This document shows, in pieces, positions 36,764 through 46,716 of a stretch of 64,000 nt of DNA. Each line of letters opens with the position of its first letter. Positions within the stretch are counted from its first letter, which is position 1. The translations under genes were made by a program, and so were the position numbers. The notes beneath the pieces are model-generated. The model saw only the letters and a list, made by a program, of their open reading frames with translations. It was not told the origin of the DNA and did not search any database. The stretch comes from Roseiarcus sp963758335 (GTDB taxonomy: Bacteria > Pseudomonadota > Alphaproteobacteria > Rhizobiales > Beijerinckiaceae): NCBI GenBank assembly GCA_963758335.1, contig CAVWVF010000002.1, forward strand, positions 1,612,001 to 1,676,000, read 5' to 3'.

Positions 36764-36839
36764 GGGCGCGTAGCTCAATAGGTAGAGCATCTGACTTTTA
36801 ATCAGAGGGTTCCCGGTTCGAGACCGGGCGCGCCTACCA
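36764..36839 (+). tRNA. tRNA-Lys (anticodon TTT)
   Basis: Cloverleaf is complete: acceptor GGGCGCG with CGCGCCT (first pair G-U), D-arm AGCTC...GAGC, anticodon arm TCTGA-CTTTTAA-TCAGA with TTT, T-arm CCCGG-TTCGAGA-CCGGG, discriminator A and an encoded CCA. The sequence after it contains two GGTGACCAC copies (about 36908 and 36919), and a DUF927 fragment lies 1 kb on, so it may once have been an integration site. Confidence 0.95.
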
Positions 36840-37061
36840 TCGAAACAATTGAAATATATAGCCTATTTGCAATTACGCTGTGAACCGAGACGTCCACGTT
36901 TCGGCGTGGTGACCACATGGTGACCACGGAACCGGCTTTCGTCACTCTTTGAGATTCTGCGTTCTTTCCGCCTCGAGTCCCGCGAAAACCATCAACCGAA
37001 GTCGTCCAACGTCACTCATTGCAACAACATTTCGACATTGCACATTATTGGCAGTTTGTGG
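36840..37061. other. Region 3' of tRNA-Lys
   Basis: AT-richer than its surroundings just after the tRNA, with the repeated GGTGACCAC. No gene seen. Confidence 0.4.
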
Positions 37062-37274
37062 TCAGGCTCGGTTGAGCTCGCAACGCGCCCTTGGCGCCTG
37101 TGCGGAAGTTATTGAGCGGTCCTCGTGCGGGTCGAGCAAGACGCTCGCGCTGACCACGGCCTCGCAAAGGGGACAGGTCGCAGCGAACAGCTTGCTCCCG
37201 GGGGGCATGGACGTGTCGACCACCAGGGCGCCCACAAACTTGAGGCAGGAGGGGCATTTTACGCTTCCGGGCAT
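37062..37274 (-). CDS. Small zinc-ribbon-like protein
   Basis: 70 residues from ATG 37274 with GGAG at 8 nt. Two CxxC pairs, CPSC and CPLC, separated by 27 residues suggest one zinc knuckle. The tail ends SVLLDPHEDRSITSAQAPRA and RCELNRA. Function unknown. Same strand as the next gene, 124 bp away. Confidence 0.55.
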   Translation of the reverse strand: MPGSVKCPSCLKFVGALVVDTSMPPGSKLFAATCPLCEAVVSASVLLDPHEDRSITSAQAPRARCELNRA

Positions 37275-37398
37275 TGGAAACTCCTGTGCGCTCGGGCTGA
37301 GGAAAATTGGGTGCGACGAAGAGACTGATGCGCATGCTTTAATTGGAAAACGGCGCGGTTCGGTCAGCCGATCGCGGCGGCGCGAACCGCCGACGGAT

Positions 37399-37722
37399 TC
37401 ATGTCCCGCAGAGGGTCTGGTAGAGGCGCTGGCCGGGCGGCGGCGGGTTTGCATAGGCGGCTAACGCCGACTGATCCTCATAGGGCGCGGCGAGCAGCGT
37501 CCCCAATTCTTCGAAGGGTGCGAAGTCGCGCCACTCGTCAGCGTCTGCGAAACGCGACGAAAACGGAATTAGACAATGTGGCCGGATCTCCTCGCTGCTT
37601 TCATGCCGGTCGGGCGGAACCGCAACGCCGCAGGCTTCGAGAACGCGCGCCAGCGCAGCCGCCTGGTGGCCCTCCGCCTCGACGATATGCCAGTTCAACG
37701 CCTTCCGTTCGTTGCTCGGCAT
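37399..37722 (-). CDS. Conserved hypothetical protein
   Basis: 107 residues: ALNWHIVEAEGHQAAALARV, then LEACGVAVPPD, EIRPHCLIPFSSRFADADEW and a proline-rich C-terminus ending YQTLCGT. The Cys at the end and the conserved-looking blocks suggest a real gene, but I cannot assign a function. The last 30 residues resemble the end of SelO/YdiU adenylyltransferases, too little to name it. Confidence 0.55.
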   Translation of the reverse strand: MPSNERKALNWHIVEAEGHQAAALARVLEACGVAVPPDRHESSEEIRPHCLIPFSSRFADADEWRDFAPFEELGTLLAAPYEDQSALAAYANPPPPGQRLYQTLCGT

Positions 37723-37787
37723 CGCTAGCGACGCAAAGGCGCCGACCTATGCCCAGCTTTATTCCGGCGACTGGAATCACCCTACAT

Positions 37788-38246
37788 CTAGTGGGTGTAT
37801 GCGTTAACAGGATAGGCGTGGATCGTACGATGAAATCCGCTGTCGTCGGTTGTCGCGTAACTGGACTTGCTATCGCGGTCGCGCTCTCGCCCTCCGGCCA
37901 TCTGATATATGGTCGGCTGAATCTTGCCATACGCGTCCTTCTTCTTAATCAGTCCGACCTCATTGATCGGCATCAGCCGGTCGCAATAGAGGCGGCACAG
38001 TTCGCCAACGGCGGCCGACGTCGCTGCCCAATTCGGTAGTTCCTCTTCGCGGCCGACCCCGCCGACAGTAGAGCCGACGACTACGATCACGCTTTTGCCG
38101 GTCTTCGCCCACCCGTGAATATTTAGCCCGAAGGAGTGCCGGCCGACGATCTTCAACACGGGCGCCGCGAAGGCCGCCGACAGGATCGTGATCGCCAAGT
38201 CCGAATAGCCACACGGCACTGCGACTTCCTTTTTCCAACCCGCCAA
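37788..38246 (-). pseudogene. DUF927 helicase-like fragment of a mobile element
   Basis: Residues include WKKEVAVPC, LAITILSAAFAAPVLKIVGR, GLNIHGWAKTGKS (Walker A), a W-x-AT segment and LMPINEVGL in the place of the Walker B LDEIG. This is the core of DUF927, found in primase/helicase proteins of plasmids and integrative elements (usually 500 residues or more). Both ends are missing, and the Walker B acid is changed (LDE to INE). Its position 1 kb from tRNA-Lys fits a decayed island. Confidence 0.65.
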
Positions 38247-38438
38247 GTCGCCTTCGGGCTTCGCGCCGTGGCGCTGCGCGGCGTTGACCCTACGCGGCGG
38301 CAGAATCGTCTGTTGGCGATTTACGGAGTCTCAAGCAACCCCGCGGCGCCTTCGACACAATATGGCGGGACGGCGTACCGCCGCAAGGGCCGTTGTTTTA
38401 AGGATTGGTAATGGAGCTAAGGATTCGTAGTGGGGGCG

Positions 38439-39157
38439 TCAATGCCCGCCGCCGTCGCCGGGCGCTGCCGCGGGCCGGCGCATCAGCGCTGCGAAGCTCA
38501 CGCAGCCGAGGAAGATCGCCGTCAGCGCCAGGAACACGTCGGAGAGGGCCAATAGCTCCGCCTGACGGCGCACGATGAGCGCGAGTTGCCTGGTGGCGGC
38601 GAGCTCGGCGTCGGAGCCGCGCCCGGCGAGCGCCGCCGTCATGCTGGCGAGCCTGTCGACCGCCACCTGGCGTCCCCAGGTCACCGACTCGCGCAGCCGC
38701 TCGAGATGCAGGTCCATCCGTTTGTCGAGCAGGGTGTTGATGAGCGCCAAGCCCACCGCCCCGCCGAGATTGCGCATGAGGTTGAAGAGGCCGGAGGCGT
38801 TCTTGATCTTGTGGGGCGGCATGGTGCCGAGCGCCAGATTGTTGATCGGCACCATGCAGAGCATCAGCGAGACGCCGCGGAAGATCTGCGGCCACAGGAG
38901 CTCCCAGAAGTCCCAGTCGACCGTGATGAACGAGGCCTGCCAGGTGCCGACGGCGAAGCCGACGAAGCCGGCCGCGATCATGAGGCGCGGATCGACCCGG
39001 GTCATCAGGCGCCCGGCGAGCGGCGCGGTCAAAAACATGCAGACGCCGGTCACGAACATCGTCTCGCCGATCATCAGCGACGAGTAGCCGCGCACGACCG
39101 CCAGGTAGACGGGATAGATGTAGGTGAGGCCGTAAAGCCCGATGCCAAGCACGAAGG
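38439..39157 (-). pseudogene. DHA2-type (EmrB/QacA) MFS transporter, C-terminal half
   Basis: The remaining 237 residues hold about five membrane segments and the IRGVSLMLCMVPINNLALGT-like region (here FRGVSLMLC), PPHKIKNASGLFNLMRNLGG and AVGLALINTLLDKRM, characteristic of 14-helix multidrug exporters. The N-terminal half is missing because the IS6 element begins at about 39158. It ends with LMRRPAAAPGDGGGH at 38439. Not functional. Confidence 0.8.
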
Positions 39158-39973
39158 GGCATTGTCAGACCAATTTTTCGGGTCGTCTTTGGCTGTGGTA
39201 GCTTCAGGCCATGAGCAACCCGTTCCGCTATTTCAACAGCTCGCCCGAGATAATCCGTCTGGCGGTGCTGATGTACGTGAAGTACCCGCTGTCGCTGCGC
39301 AACGTCGAGGATCTCTTGGCCGAGCGCGGGATCGACATCAGCCATGAGACGGTCCGGTTTTGGTGGAACCGTTTCGGCCCGATGTTTGCCGCTGAGATCC
39401 GAAAAAGGCGGGTAGCGCACATGCGCGGCTATCCTCAGTGGCGGTGGCATCTGGACGAGGCGTTCGTGAAGGTCAACGGCAAGCTCTGCTATCTCTGGCG
39501 CGCTGTCGACCATGAAGGCGAGGTCTTGGAAGCGGTAGTCACTGCGAAGCGGGACAAGGCCGCGGCGCTGAAGTTTCTCAAGCGCATCATGAAGAAATAT
39601 GGCCGACCGCTGAGCGTCGTCACCGACGGGCTTTGCTCTTATCCCGCGGCGATGAAAGAGATCGGTAACGCCGATCGCCAGGAGGCCGGTCGTCGGCTCA
39701 ACAATCGCGTCGAGAATTCGCATCAGCCGTTTCGACGACGAGAACGGGCCATGCAGCGGTTTCGAAGCATGAAGACGCTGCAAAAATTCAGCTCAGTTCA
39801 TGCCCAGGTCCACAACCATTTCAATCAGGAGCGCCATCTCGTCACCCGCCAGGTTTACAAACAAAGGCGCTCCGCCGCGTTGGCCGAGTGGAGCGCCCTC
39901 GCGGCCTAATCGCCGCTTGGGTCTGCGCTTGCTGCGCCCAACGCAGACGACCTGCCGTTGCTCTGACAAAGCC
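39158..39973 (+). mobile_element. IS6-family element
   Basis: Ends GGCATTGTCAGACC and GCTCTGACAAAGCC are inverted repeats. The flanking octamers (CACGAAGG and CTTCAGCC) differ, and each flank is a different truncated gene. This is what IS6 replicative deletion or two-copy recombination leaves. Confidence 0.85.
39211..39909 (+). CDS. IS6-family transposase
   Basis: 232 residues, DDE type: WRWHLDEAFVKVNGKLCYLW (first Asp), SVVTDGLCSYPAAM (second Asp) and NNRVENSHQPFRRRERAMQR (Glu), preceded by the helix-turn-helix SLRNVEDLLAERGIDISHET. Length and motifs are normal, so it looks active. Confidence 0.92.
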   Translation: MSNPFRYFNSSPEIIRLAVLMYVKYPLSLRNVEDLLAERGIDISHETVRFWWNRFGPMFAAEIRKRRVAHMRGYPQWRWHLDEAFVKVNGKLCYLWRAVDHEGEVLEAVVTAKRDKAAALKFLKRIMKKYGRPLSVVTDGLCSYPAAMKEIGNADRQEAGRRLNNRVENSHQPFRRRERAMQRFRSMKTLQKFSSVHAQVHNHFNQERHLVTRQVYKQRRSAALAEWSALAA

Positions 39974-40921
39974 CTTCAGCCTCTGCTCAACATCCTCGAG
40001 TCCATCGTCCAGGCCGGCAAGCCGTTGCTCATTGTCGCCGAAGACATAGAGGGAGAGGCGCTGGCCACGCTCGTCGTCAACAAGCTGCGCGGCGGCCTCA
40101 AGGTCGCGGCGGTCAAGGCCCCTGGGTTCGGTGATCGCCGCAAGGCGATGCTCGAAGACATCGCCGTCCTCACGGCCGGCACCATGATCGCCGAGGACCT
40201 CGGCATCAAGCTCGAGAACGTGACCCTTCAGATGCTCGGCAGGGCCAAGCGCGTGCGCATCGAAAAGGAAAACACCACGATCATCGAAGGCGCCGGCAAG
40301 AAGCAGGAGATTGAGGGGCGGATCGCTCAGATCAAGGCGCAGATCGAGGATACGAAATCCGACTATGACCGCGAGAAGCTTCAGGAGCGTCTAGCGAAAC
40401 TCGCGGGCGGCGTCGCGGTTATCCGTGTCGGCGGTTGGACCGAGGTCGAGGTCAAGGAGAAGAAGGATCGCGTCGACGACGCGATGCACGCGACGAAGGC
40501 GGCCGTCGAAGAAGGCATCGTGCCGGGAGGCGGCGTGGCGCTCTTGCGCGCCAAGGCTGCGATCGGTAAGCTCACCGGCGAGAACGCCGACGTCCAGGCC
40601 GGCATCAATATCGTGCTGAGGGCGCTCGAGGCGCCGATCCGCCAGATCGTCGAAAACGCCGGCGTCGAAGGCTCGATCGTGGTCGGCAAGATCACCGAGA
40701 ACAAGTCCCAGACTTACGGCTTCGACGCCCAGACCGAGCAATATGTCGACATGCTGAGCGCCGGCATCGTCGATCCGGCGAAGGTCGTGCGCGTCGCTCT
40801 GCAGGACGCCGCCTCGGTCGCTGGTCTCATGATCACGACCGAAGCCATGGTCGCGGAGGCTCCGAAAAAGAAGGAGGCTTCGGCAATGCCGGGCGGCGGT
40901 ATGGGCGGCATGGACTATTGA
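39974..40921 (+). pseudogene. groEL: Chaperonin GroEL, C-terminal 60 percent
   Basis: In frame from the IS6 end: KALQPLLNILESIVQAGKPL, LIVAEDIEGEALATLVVNKL, KVAAVKAPGFGDRRKAMLED, GGVAVIRVGGWTEVEVKEKK, VEEGIVPGGGVALLRAK and the GGGMGGMDY tail. About 315 of 545 residues remain, from the apical domain on; the ATP-binding N-terminus and groES are gone. The frame is open into IS6, so a fusion could be made but would not fold as a chaperonin. Another complete groEL must exist elsewhere. Confidence 0.85.
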
Positions 40922-41126
40922 TCAGCTAAGAGATCGAGCACGGGGCCGTCGCCATGCGGCCCCGGAGCCGACCACGCGCCGACGCGGGCGAACGCGTAGG
41001 TTATTACGCAGATCAGCGTCAGATAGTGCGATGAACATTCTCGATGCACAGGGCTCGCCCGCGGAGTGAGTGACGTCGCATGAGGCCCGCTATGGAGCCA
41101 GCGGCGGAGATCCTGCGGTCGCCTCC

Positions 41127-41345
41127 GACGACCACTTCGATCCGGCCTTGGCTGACGTCTTCGAGCAGCCTCTGCAGGGCCGGCCGCTCCATCGAACCGC
41201 CGGAAAACCCGCCGTCGTCGTAGCGATCGCGTATCAGCGTCCATCCCTCATGGGCTTGGCTCTTGACGTAGGCCTCGGCGGCCTCGTGCTGGTTGTCGAG
41301 GGAATTGAAGTCCTGTTCAAGGCCGGCGTCAGATGAGACGCGAGT
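41127..41345 (-). pseudogene. Serine recombinase N-terminal fragment
   Basis: About 73 residues: TRVSSDAGLEQDFNSLDNQH, EAAEAYVKSQAHEGWTLIRD, RYDDGGFSGGSMERPALQRL and LEDVSQGRIEVVV. This is the catalytic domain of a large serine recombinase, with the catalytic Ser of RVSS. Outside this stretch similarity ends. A shorter piece of the same family is at 60992-61095. Confidence 0.75.
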
Positions 41346-41416
41346 ACCGGCCAGTTCTACCATCCGGCAGGCGATCCGCTGTTTGATATCTGAGCGTGAT
41401 GGTCCCGGCGCGGACC

Positions 41417-42310
41417 TCACGCGCCAGCAAGGCGCTCTGCGAAATGCGGCGGCTGGGGATCGTGGCTTCGGACAAGTTCGGCGAGGGACGGCTGGGGAAG
41501 CCAGACATCGACGAGCTTCGTCATACGCTCCCATGTCAAGCCGTCTTTCTGGCTGCGCCGCCGGAGCGTTCGTCGCCAGAGGTCGGTCACGTAGTGCCGG
41601 AACGCTGAAAGCGCCCTGCTGTTGGTTGGGACCGCGTAGTAAGCGAAGTGCCCTGTCACAACCTGCTTCAACCACAGGCCCTGGGTAGGGATGGGTTGAT
41701 GCATTCGACGCCGTAGCTCCGCCTTAATGTCCTTCAGCTTTGCCCGCATGCGGTCGCGCCGGGTCTTCCGGTGGAGTTGGAAGGATCCCTGGCGTGATTT
41801 GCCGCAGATGAAGGTGAAGCCCAAGAACGCGAAGGTCTCCGGTTTGCCGAGCCCGCGTCGCTTGCGGTCGACCGCCGCAAAGCGGCCGAACTCAATCAGG
41901 CGGGTCTTGTCCGGGTGAAACGACAGCGCAAATTCCCCGAGCCTTTCGCGCATTGCATCAAGGAAACGGTGCGCGTCGCCCTCATGCTCGAAGCCGACGG
42001 CCAGATCGTCTGCGTAACGAACGACGATCATGTCGCCTTGAGCTTCCCGCCGTCTCCAGCGCTCAGCCCAAAGATCGAAGCAGTAATGCAGGTAGATGTT
42101 GGCAAGGAGCGGCGAAATCACTGAACCTTGACCCGTTCCCCTGTCATCGACCGTCACGACCCCATCTTCGAGGATGCCCGCCTTGAGCCACTTTTGGATC
42201 AGGCGGATGATGCGCTTGTCGCCGATCCTATGTTCCAGGAAGCGAACCAACCAATTTTGGCTGACCGCCCCGAAGAAGTTTTGGGACTTAATAACGCTGT
42301 CCGTGAATGT
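41417..42310 (-). pseudogene. ltrA: Group II intron reverse transcriptase/maturase, 5'-truncated
   Basis: About 295 residues: SQNFFGAVSQNWLVRFLEHR, QGSVISPLLANIYLH (the QGxxxSP motif of intron enzymes), VVRYADDLAVG (YADD catalytic site), FLGFTFICGKSRQGS and a maturase X region RRMHQPIPTQGLWLKQVVTG. The first third (RT domains 0-2) is absent. The frame overlaps the end of the CBS gene, so a deletion fused the two. No HNH endonuclease domain follows, as in many bacterial introns. Confidence 0.8.
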
Positions 42311-42725
42311 AGTGCTCAAGCTGACCAATAGTGAATTGCTGATCGCCGATTATGCTTTTGACGAGATCGCCAATTGAAACGATGCCAATCAGTTTTTCTT
42401 TCTCGACCACCGGCAGATGGCGGATGCGCTTCTCTGTCATGATGGCCATGCATTGTTCAATGGATTGTTCCGGCTGTACAACGAGGACAAGTCTGTCCAT
42501 TATATCCTTTACTGGCGTCGCGTGAGATGTCTTGCCTTTGAGAACGACATTCCGCGCATAGTGCCTTTCAGTGATCACGCCGACGATCTTGTCGCCGTCC
42601 ATCACAACCAACGACCCAATGTCTTTTTCAGCCATTTTCGCGATGGCGTCATAGACCGTGGCGTCAGGGTTAATCGAGCAAGTTTCCCGACCTTTTTGGT
42701 CGAGCAGTTGTCGCACGGTGGTCAC
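42288..42725 (-). CDS. CBS-domain pair protein
   Basis: 145 residues, two CBS motifs: DATVYDAIAKMAEKDIGSLV with VMDGDKIVGVITERHYAR, and PEQSIEQCMAIMTEKRIRHL with PVVEKEKLIGIVSIGDLVKS. Such stand-alone pairs bind adenosine nucleotides and regulate partners; the target is not known. The final residues (EHYIHGQRY) may be altered by the junction with the maturase fragment, but the domain is complete. Confidence 0.85.
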   Translation of the reverse strand: MTTVRQLLDQKGRETCSINPDATVYDAIAKMAEKDIGSLVVMDGDKIVGVITERHYARNVVLKGKTSHATPVKDIMDRLVLVVQPEQSIEQCMAIMTEKRIRHLPVVEKEKLIGIVSIGDLVKSIIGDQQFTIGQLEHYIHGQRY

Positions 42726-43038
42726 TTGGATCCTGCCTCAGCCACACCCCACGGCAAGATTTTAATAACGATCCATCAAATCCGCCGCAAAGCGTTGATT
42801 CACATTAAACCGACATTCCCCAGATAGCCACCGGATCAAGGCAAATCTGGGACGGTTTGGGGTTGCTGGCAAGCCTGCCCCGCCGCCAACATGTTTGCGA
42901 GTGTGGTTCAGCACCCGAGCGGGACCCCCTACAAAATCCAGTCTAGCACTTTGATGTAACAGTGAAAAGTCGAGTGAGGGTAGGGTTCCGATCGGCACCG
43001 ATCGGGACCCTACCAATGAAGCATCTTTATGTGCGATT
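42726..43038. other. Gap without a recognised gene
   Basis: Open frames lack family features. It holds the upstream region of the CBS gene and a GGTCCCGATCGGTGCCGATC-like repeat at about 42989-43012. Confidence 0.4.
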
Positions 43039-43310
43039 TCACAGATGCGGGCGCGGCCAACAGCCTCCTGAGAAGGCGGCCGTGATCATCTGAAAGTTCG
43101 GGCCGAGGCTGGCGTATTTGCCCCGGCCCGCGGGACGAGAAACGAGCGGCGTTTTCCGAGCCTTGGTGATCGGCTTCGCCTGCGCCTGTTTGCCGACTTC
43201 GACCGAATAGGCCCGGATCGACTTGTCGATGTTCTTGAGCTGAGTTGGACCGAGATCGGTGACCGCCATTTCGAGCCGGCCGCTCACCTGGCGATAGGTC
43301 CTCGCGTCTG
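43039..43310 (-). pseudogene. Adenylate/guanylate cyclase remnant
   Basis: About 80 residues: ARTYRQVSGRLEMAVTDLGP then TQLKNIDKSIRAYSVEVGKQ, the end of a class III cyclase domain and its linker. Neither the metal-binding Asp residues nor the start remain. Confidence 0.55.
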
Positions 43311-43506
43311 ATTCCGATATTCTTGTCGGAAAGCAGAGGCAACGCCCTCAATGTCATTCCGATAGCGACGCGCGAGATTTTAGCTTCGAAGCGCCCAATT
43401 CCGCGCTCGCGCATTCGCGTCTGCTTCATGCTAGAGAGGCCCCCGGTCGAGGAGCCGCCATGATTTCAGGATTGATTGCGCTTCTGCCGAGCGGACCTCA
43501 CATAGC

Positions 43507-46221
43507 ATGACCACGCGTAATCTCGACGCTCTTTTCGAGCCGAAATCGATCGCCCTGATCGGCGCCAGCAATCAGCCGCGTTCTGTCGGCGCAGTGACCG
43601 CAAAGAACCTGTTCGAAGCTGGGTTCGCCGGCCCGATCGTGACGGTCAATCCCCACGAGCAAGCGATCCGGTCAACCCTCAACTACCATTCTGTCGAGGA
43701 GCTTCCCCTGGCGCCCGACCTTGCGGTCATTGCCACGCCGCCGCCAACCGTTCCGGAGATCGTTGCCTCGCTTGGCGCCCGCGGTACTCGCGCCGTCATC
43801 GTCGTCACCGCAGGCTTCGGCGAAGGGGGCAGCGCCGAAGGCGCCGAGCTTCGTCGAAGGACGCTCGAGGCCGCGAAACCTCACCTCGTGCGCATTCTTG
43901 GCCCGAACTGCCTTGGGTTCATTTCGCCAGCAAGAGGCATCAACGCGAGCTTCGCCCACCTCACGCCGCTAACCGGCGGGCTTGCATTCATCAGCCAATC
44001 AGGGGCGCTGGTGACCGCCGCCATCGACTGGGCCACTGCGCGGGGTTTCGGCTTCTCGCACGTGATTTCGATCGGCGACATGATTGATGTCGATTTCGGT
44101 GATCTCCTCGACTATCTCGCCGTCGACCAGCTGACCCACGCCATCCTGCTTTATGTCGAGAGCATCGTCGAAGCGAAGAAGTTCATGTCGGCCGGCCGCA
44201 TCGCGGCGCGCAACAAGCCGGTTCTCGTCCTCAAATCCGGGCGGAGCTCGGCCGGCGCGAAGGCCGCAATGTCCCACACGGGCGCGCTCGCCGGGGCAGA
44301 TCTCGTCTATGACGCCGCCTTTCGACGCGCCGGGATGCTCAGGGTCAAGGAGCTCGGCGAGCTGTTCGAGGCGGTCACCACGCTATCAGCCGGAATCCAA
44401 GTCAAGGGCGATCGCTTGACGGTCGTGACCAACGGCGGCGGCGCGGGCGTGCTCGCCGCCGACGCGCTCGAGGAACAAGGCGGCCGGCTCGCAACGCTTT
44501 CCAGCGAGACACTTGCGAAACTCGATAGCCTCCTGCCGCAGACATGGTCGCGGGGAAACCCGATCGACGTTCTCGGCGACGCGTCGCCGGAACGCTACCG
44601 CGGCGCGGTCGAGGCGCTTCTCGCCGAGCCCGAGACGGATGCGATACTGGTCATGAATTGTCCGACGGCCGTCGCCGACAGTCTCGGGGCCGCAAACGCG
44701 GTCGTCGAATCGCTACCGGCCGAGCGGAGCGTGCCTGTGCTTACAGCCTGGCTCGGCGAGACCGCCGCCCTCCCGGCGCGTCGGCTCTTCGCGGCGAACA
44801 AGATCCCCACGTATGAGACGCCGGACGATGCGGTCACCGCCTTCCTGCATCTTTGCGCCTACGGCAGGAACCAGGAGCTTCTGCTCGAGACTCCGCTCGC
44901 GTGTCCGGGCACGGACGCGCCCGACCGCGAAGTCGCGCGGAAGCTGGTCGCGGAGGTGCTTGCCATCGGTAGGCCGCTATTGAACGAACCGGAGGCAAAG
45001 AGCGTCCTCCAGGCCTACGCCATCCCGACCGTCGACACCCGCACTGCTCGCGACCCCGCCGAGGCCGCCCGGATCGCCGCCGAGATCGGAGGGCGCGTCG
45101 CGATCAAGATACTGTCGCCCGACATCGTGCACAAATCGGACGTTGGCGGCGTGCGCCTCGATCTGTCCGGCGCGGAGGTCGAGAGCGCAGCGCGCGAGAT
45201 GCTTGACAAGGTCAGAGGGCGGGCGCCTCAGGCGCGTCTTATCGGCTTCTCCATCGAAGAGATGATCAAGCGGCCGCAGGCCTTCGAGCTCCTCGCCGGC
45301 ATCGCCGACGACCCAGTCTTCGGCCCCGTGATCCTGTTCGGGCAAGGCGGCACGGCCGCCGAAATCATTCGCGATCGCGCGATCGGGCTGCCGCCGCTCA
45401 ACCTCCCGCTCGCCCGCGAAATGATCGGTCGCACCCGTGTGGCAAGACTCCTCGAGGGCTACCGCGACCGCCCAGCCGCCGCAATCGACGAGGTAGCACT
45501 GACGCTCGTCAAGCTGTCACAACTCCTCATCGACGTTCCGGAGATCACAGAACTCGACATCAACCCGCTGATCGCCGACAGCGAGGGCGTACTCGCCCTC
45601 GATGCCCGAATAGTCGTCCGCTCGTCCGTAGCGGCGGACCGGCTCGCGATCCGTCCCTACCCTTCCGAGTTCGAGGAGACGATCGCGCTCGCCGATGGCT
45701 CGACAGTCTTTGTCCGTCCGATCCGGCCAGAGGACCAGCCGAAGCTCGTCGCCATGGTGATGGAGTCTACGCCGCGCGACATCTATCTCCGCTTCTTCAG
45801 CCTGATGAAGCAGTTTCCCCACATGATGGCGGCGCGTCTGTCACAGATCAATTACAGCCGCGAGATGGCGTTCGTCGCCATAGCCCCGCCGGGCAGCGCC
45901 AATGCTGGCGATATCCTCGGGGTCGCGCGCATGATCGCCGATCCGAACAACGAGCGCGCCGAGTTCGCTGTCATGGTTCGTTCCGACTGGCACGGTCGCG
46001 CCCTCGGCTTCAAGCTGATGCAGACGCTGATCACCTGCGCCGATCGCCGCGGCATCGGCACGCTCTATGGCGATGTGCTCCGCGAAAACACCACCATGCT
46101 GCAGATGGCGCGCGAGCTCGGCTTCAAGGTCGAGACAACCGATACGCCTCAAATCTTCTGCGTCGAGCGAAGCCGCCCCGCGGCCGACAGTCAAAATGCG
46201 CTTCGAGCGCCGACCAGCTGA
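43507..46221 (+). CDS. Acyl-CoA synthetase (NDP-forming) fused to GNAT acetyltransferase, Pat type
   Basis: 904 residues. CoA-binding domain (SIALIGASNQPRSVGAVTAK, 13-32), ligase/Rossmann domains with GPNCLGFISP, SQSGALVTA and the active-site His in MSHTGALAGADL, then ATP-grasp (about 475-700: VAIKILSPDIVHKSDVGGVR, VMFG replaced by VILFGQGGTAAE, ELDINPL). A C-terminal GNAT follows (about 725-890: FVRPIRPEDQPKL, VRSDWHGRALGFKLMQTLI, MLQMARELGFKV). Family members acetylate lysines of metabolic enzymes such as acetyl-CoA synthetase. The last 10-12 residues are encoded by the tail of an inverted istA fragment, so the native C-terminus was replaced. Confidence 0.9.
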   Translation: MTTRNLDALFEPKSIALIGASNQPRSVGAVTAKNLFEAGFAGPIVTVNPHEQAIRSTLNYHSVEELPLAPDLAVIATPPPTVPEIVASLGARGTRAVIVVTAGFGEGGSAEGAELRRRTLEAAKPHLVRILGPNCLGFISPARGINASFAHLTPLTGGLAFISQSGALVTAAIDWATARGFGFSHVISIGDMIDVDFGDLLDYLAVDQLTHAILLYVESIVEAKKFMSAGRIAARNKPVLVLKSGRSSAGAKAAMSHTGALAGADLVYDAAFRRAGMLRVKELGELFEAVTTLSAGIQVKGDRLTVVTNGGGAGVLAADALEEQGGRLATLSSETLAKLDSLLPQTWSRGNPIDVLGDASPERYRGAVEALLAEPETDAILVMNCPTAVADSLGAANAVVESLPAERSVPVLTAWLGETAALPARRLFAANKIPTYETPDDAVTAFLHLCAYGRNQELLLETPLACPGTDAPDREVARKLVAEVLAIGRPLLNEPEAKSVLQAYAIPTVDTRTARDPAEAARIAAEIGGRVAIKILSPDIVHKSDVGGVRLDLSGAEVESAAREMLDKVRGRAPQARLIGFSIEEMIKRPQAFELLAGIADDPVFGPVILFGQGGTAAEIIRDRAIGLPPLNLPLAREMIGRTRVARLLEGYRDRPAAAIDEVALTLVKLSQLLIDVPEITELDINPLIADSEGVLALDARIVVRSSVAADRLAIRPYPSEFEETIALADGSTVFVRPIRPEDQPKLVAMVMESTPRDIYLRFFSLMKQFPHMMAARLSQINYSREMAFVAIAPPGSANAGDILGVARMIADPNNERAEFAVMVRSDWHGRALGFKLMQTLITCADRRGIGTLYGDVLRENTTMLQMARELGFKVETTDTPQIFCVERSRPAADSQNALRAPTS

Positions 46222-46621
46222 TGAACAGGTGGCCGGCGATCGCATTGCTTTTGACATAGCCGACGCCGCGCTCGTCCTTGCCCTTGGTCCGCGCCCGGTA
46301 CGGCGCGCAGGCGCGCGGCCGGAACCCCCAATAGCGGGCAAAGGCGATGAGCCGCTCGTTGAAGGTGACCTCCCGGGTAACCGCGTCATGGCGGTCAACC
46401 AGCGCGCGCGCATTGTCGAGAAGCACCTCCTGCAGCGCCCCGCCGAAGTGGCTGAAGGCTCCCTCCATCCCCTCCAGCCAAGCCGACTGCCGCTCGTGCC
46501 GGAAGGCGCGCACGAAGATCCGCCGGGAATAGCCAAGCGTCGCCACGAACAGATAAAGCCGCACGCTCTCGCCGCCGATCGGCGTCCGCGTCTCGCCGAA
46601 ATCATCGAAGCACGACCAGGA
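46190..46621 (-). pseudogene. istA: IS21-family IstA fragment
   Basis: About 144 residues of the IstA integrase core: SWSCFDDFGETRTPIGGESV, RLYLFVATLGYSRRIFVRAF, VLLDNARALV (second Asp), APYRARTKGKDERGVGYVKS (Glu). Its end overlaps the 3' end of the Pat-type gene by about 30 bp on the other strand. Both ends of the IS and istB are missing. Confidence 0.85.
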
Positions 46622-46716
46622 CGCTCTCAGTCCCGTGGACCAAGCCGCCCTCGCGGGTGCGGCGGACCCTTCTCGAACCGAAGACGGGCTCTGATGCTCG
46701 ACGTCCGATGGAATCT

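Noticed and set aside
37399..37722. Assignment to SelO/YdiU
   Set aside because: Only the last 30 residues resemble that family; the rest does not.
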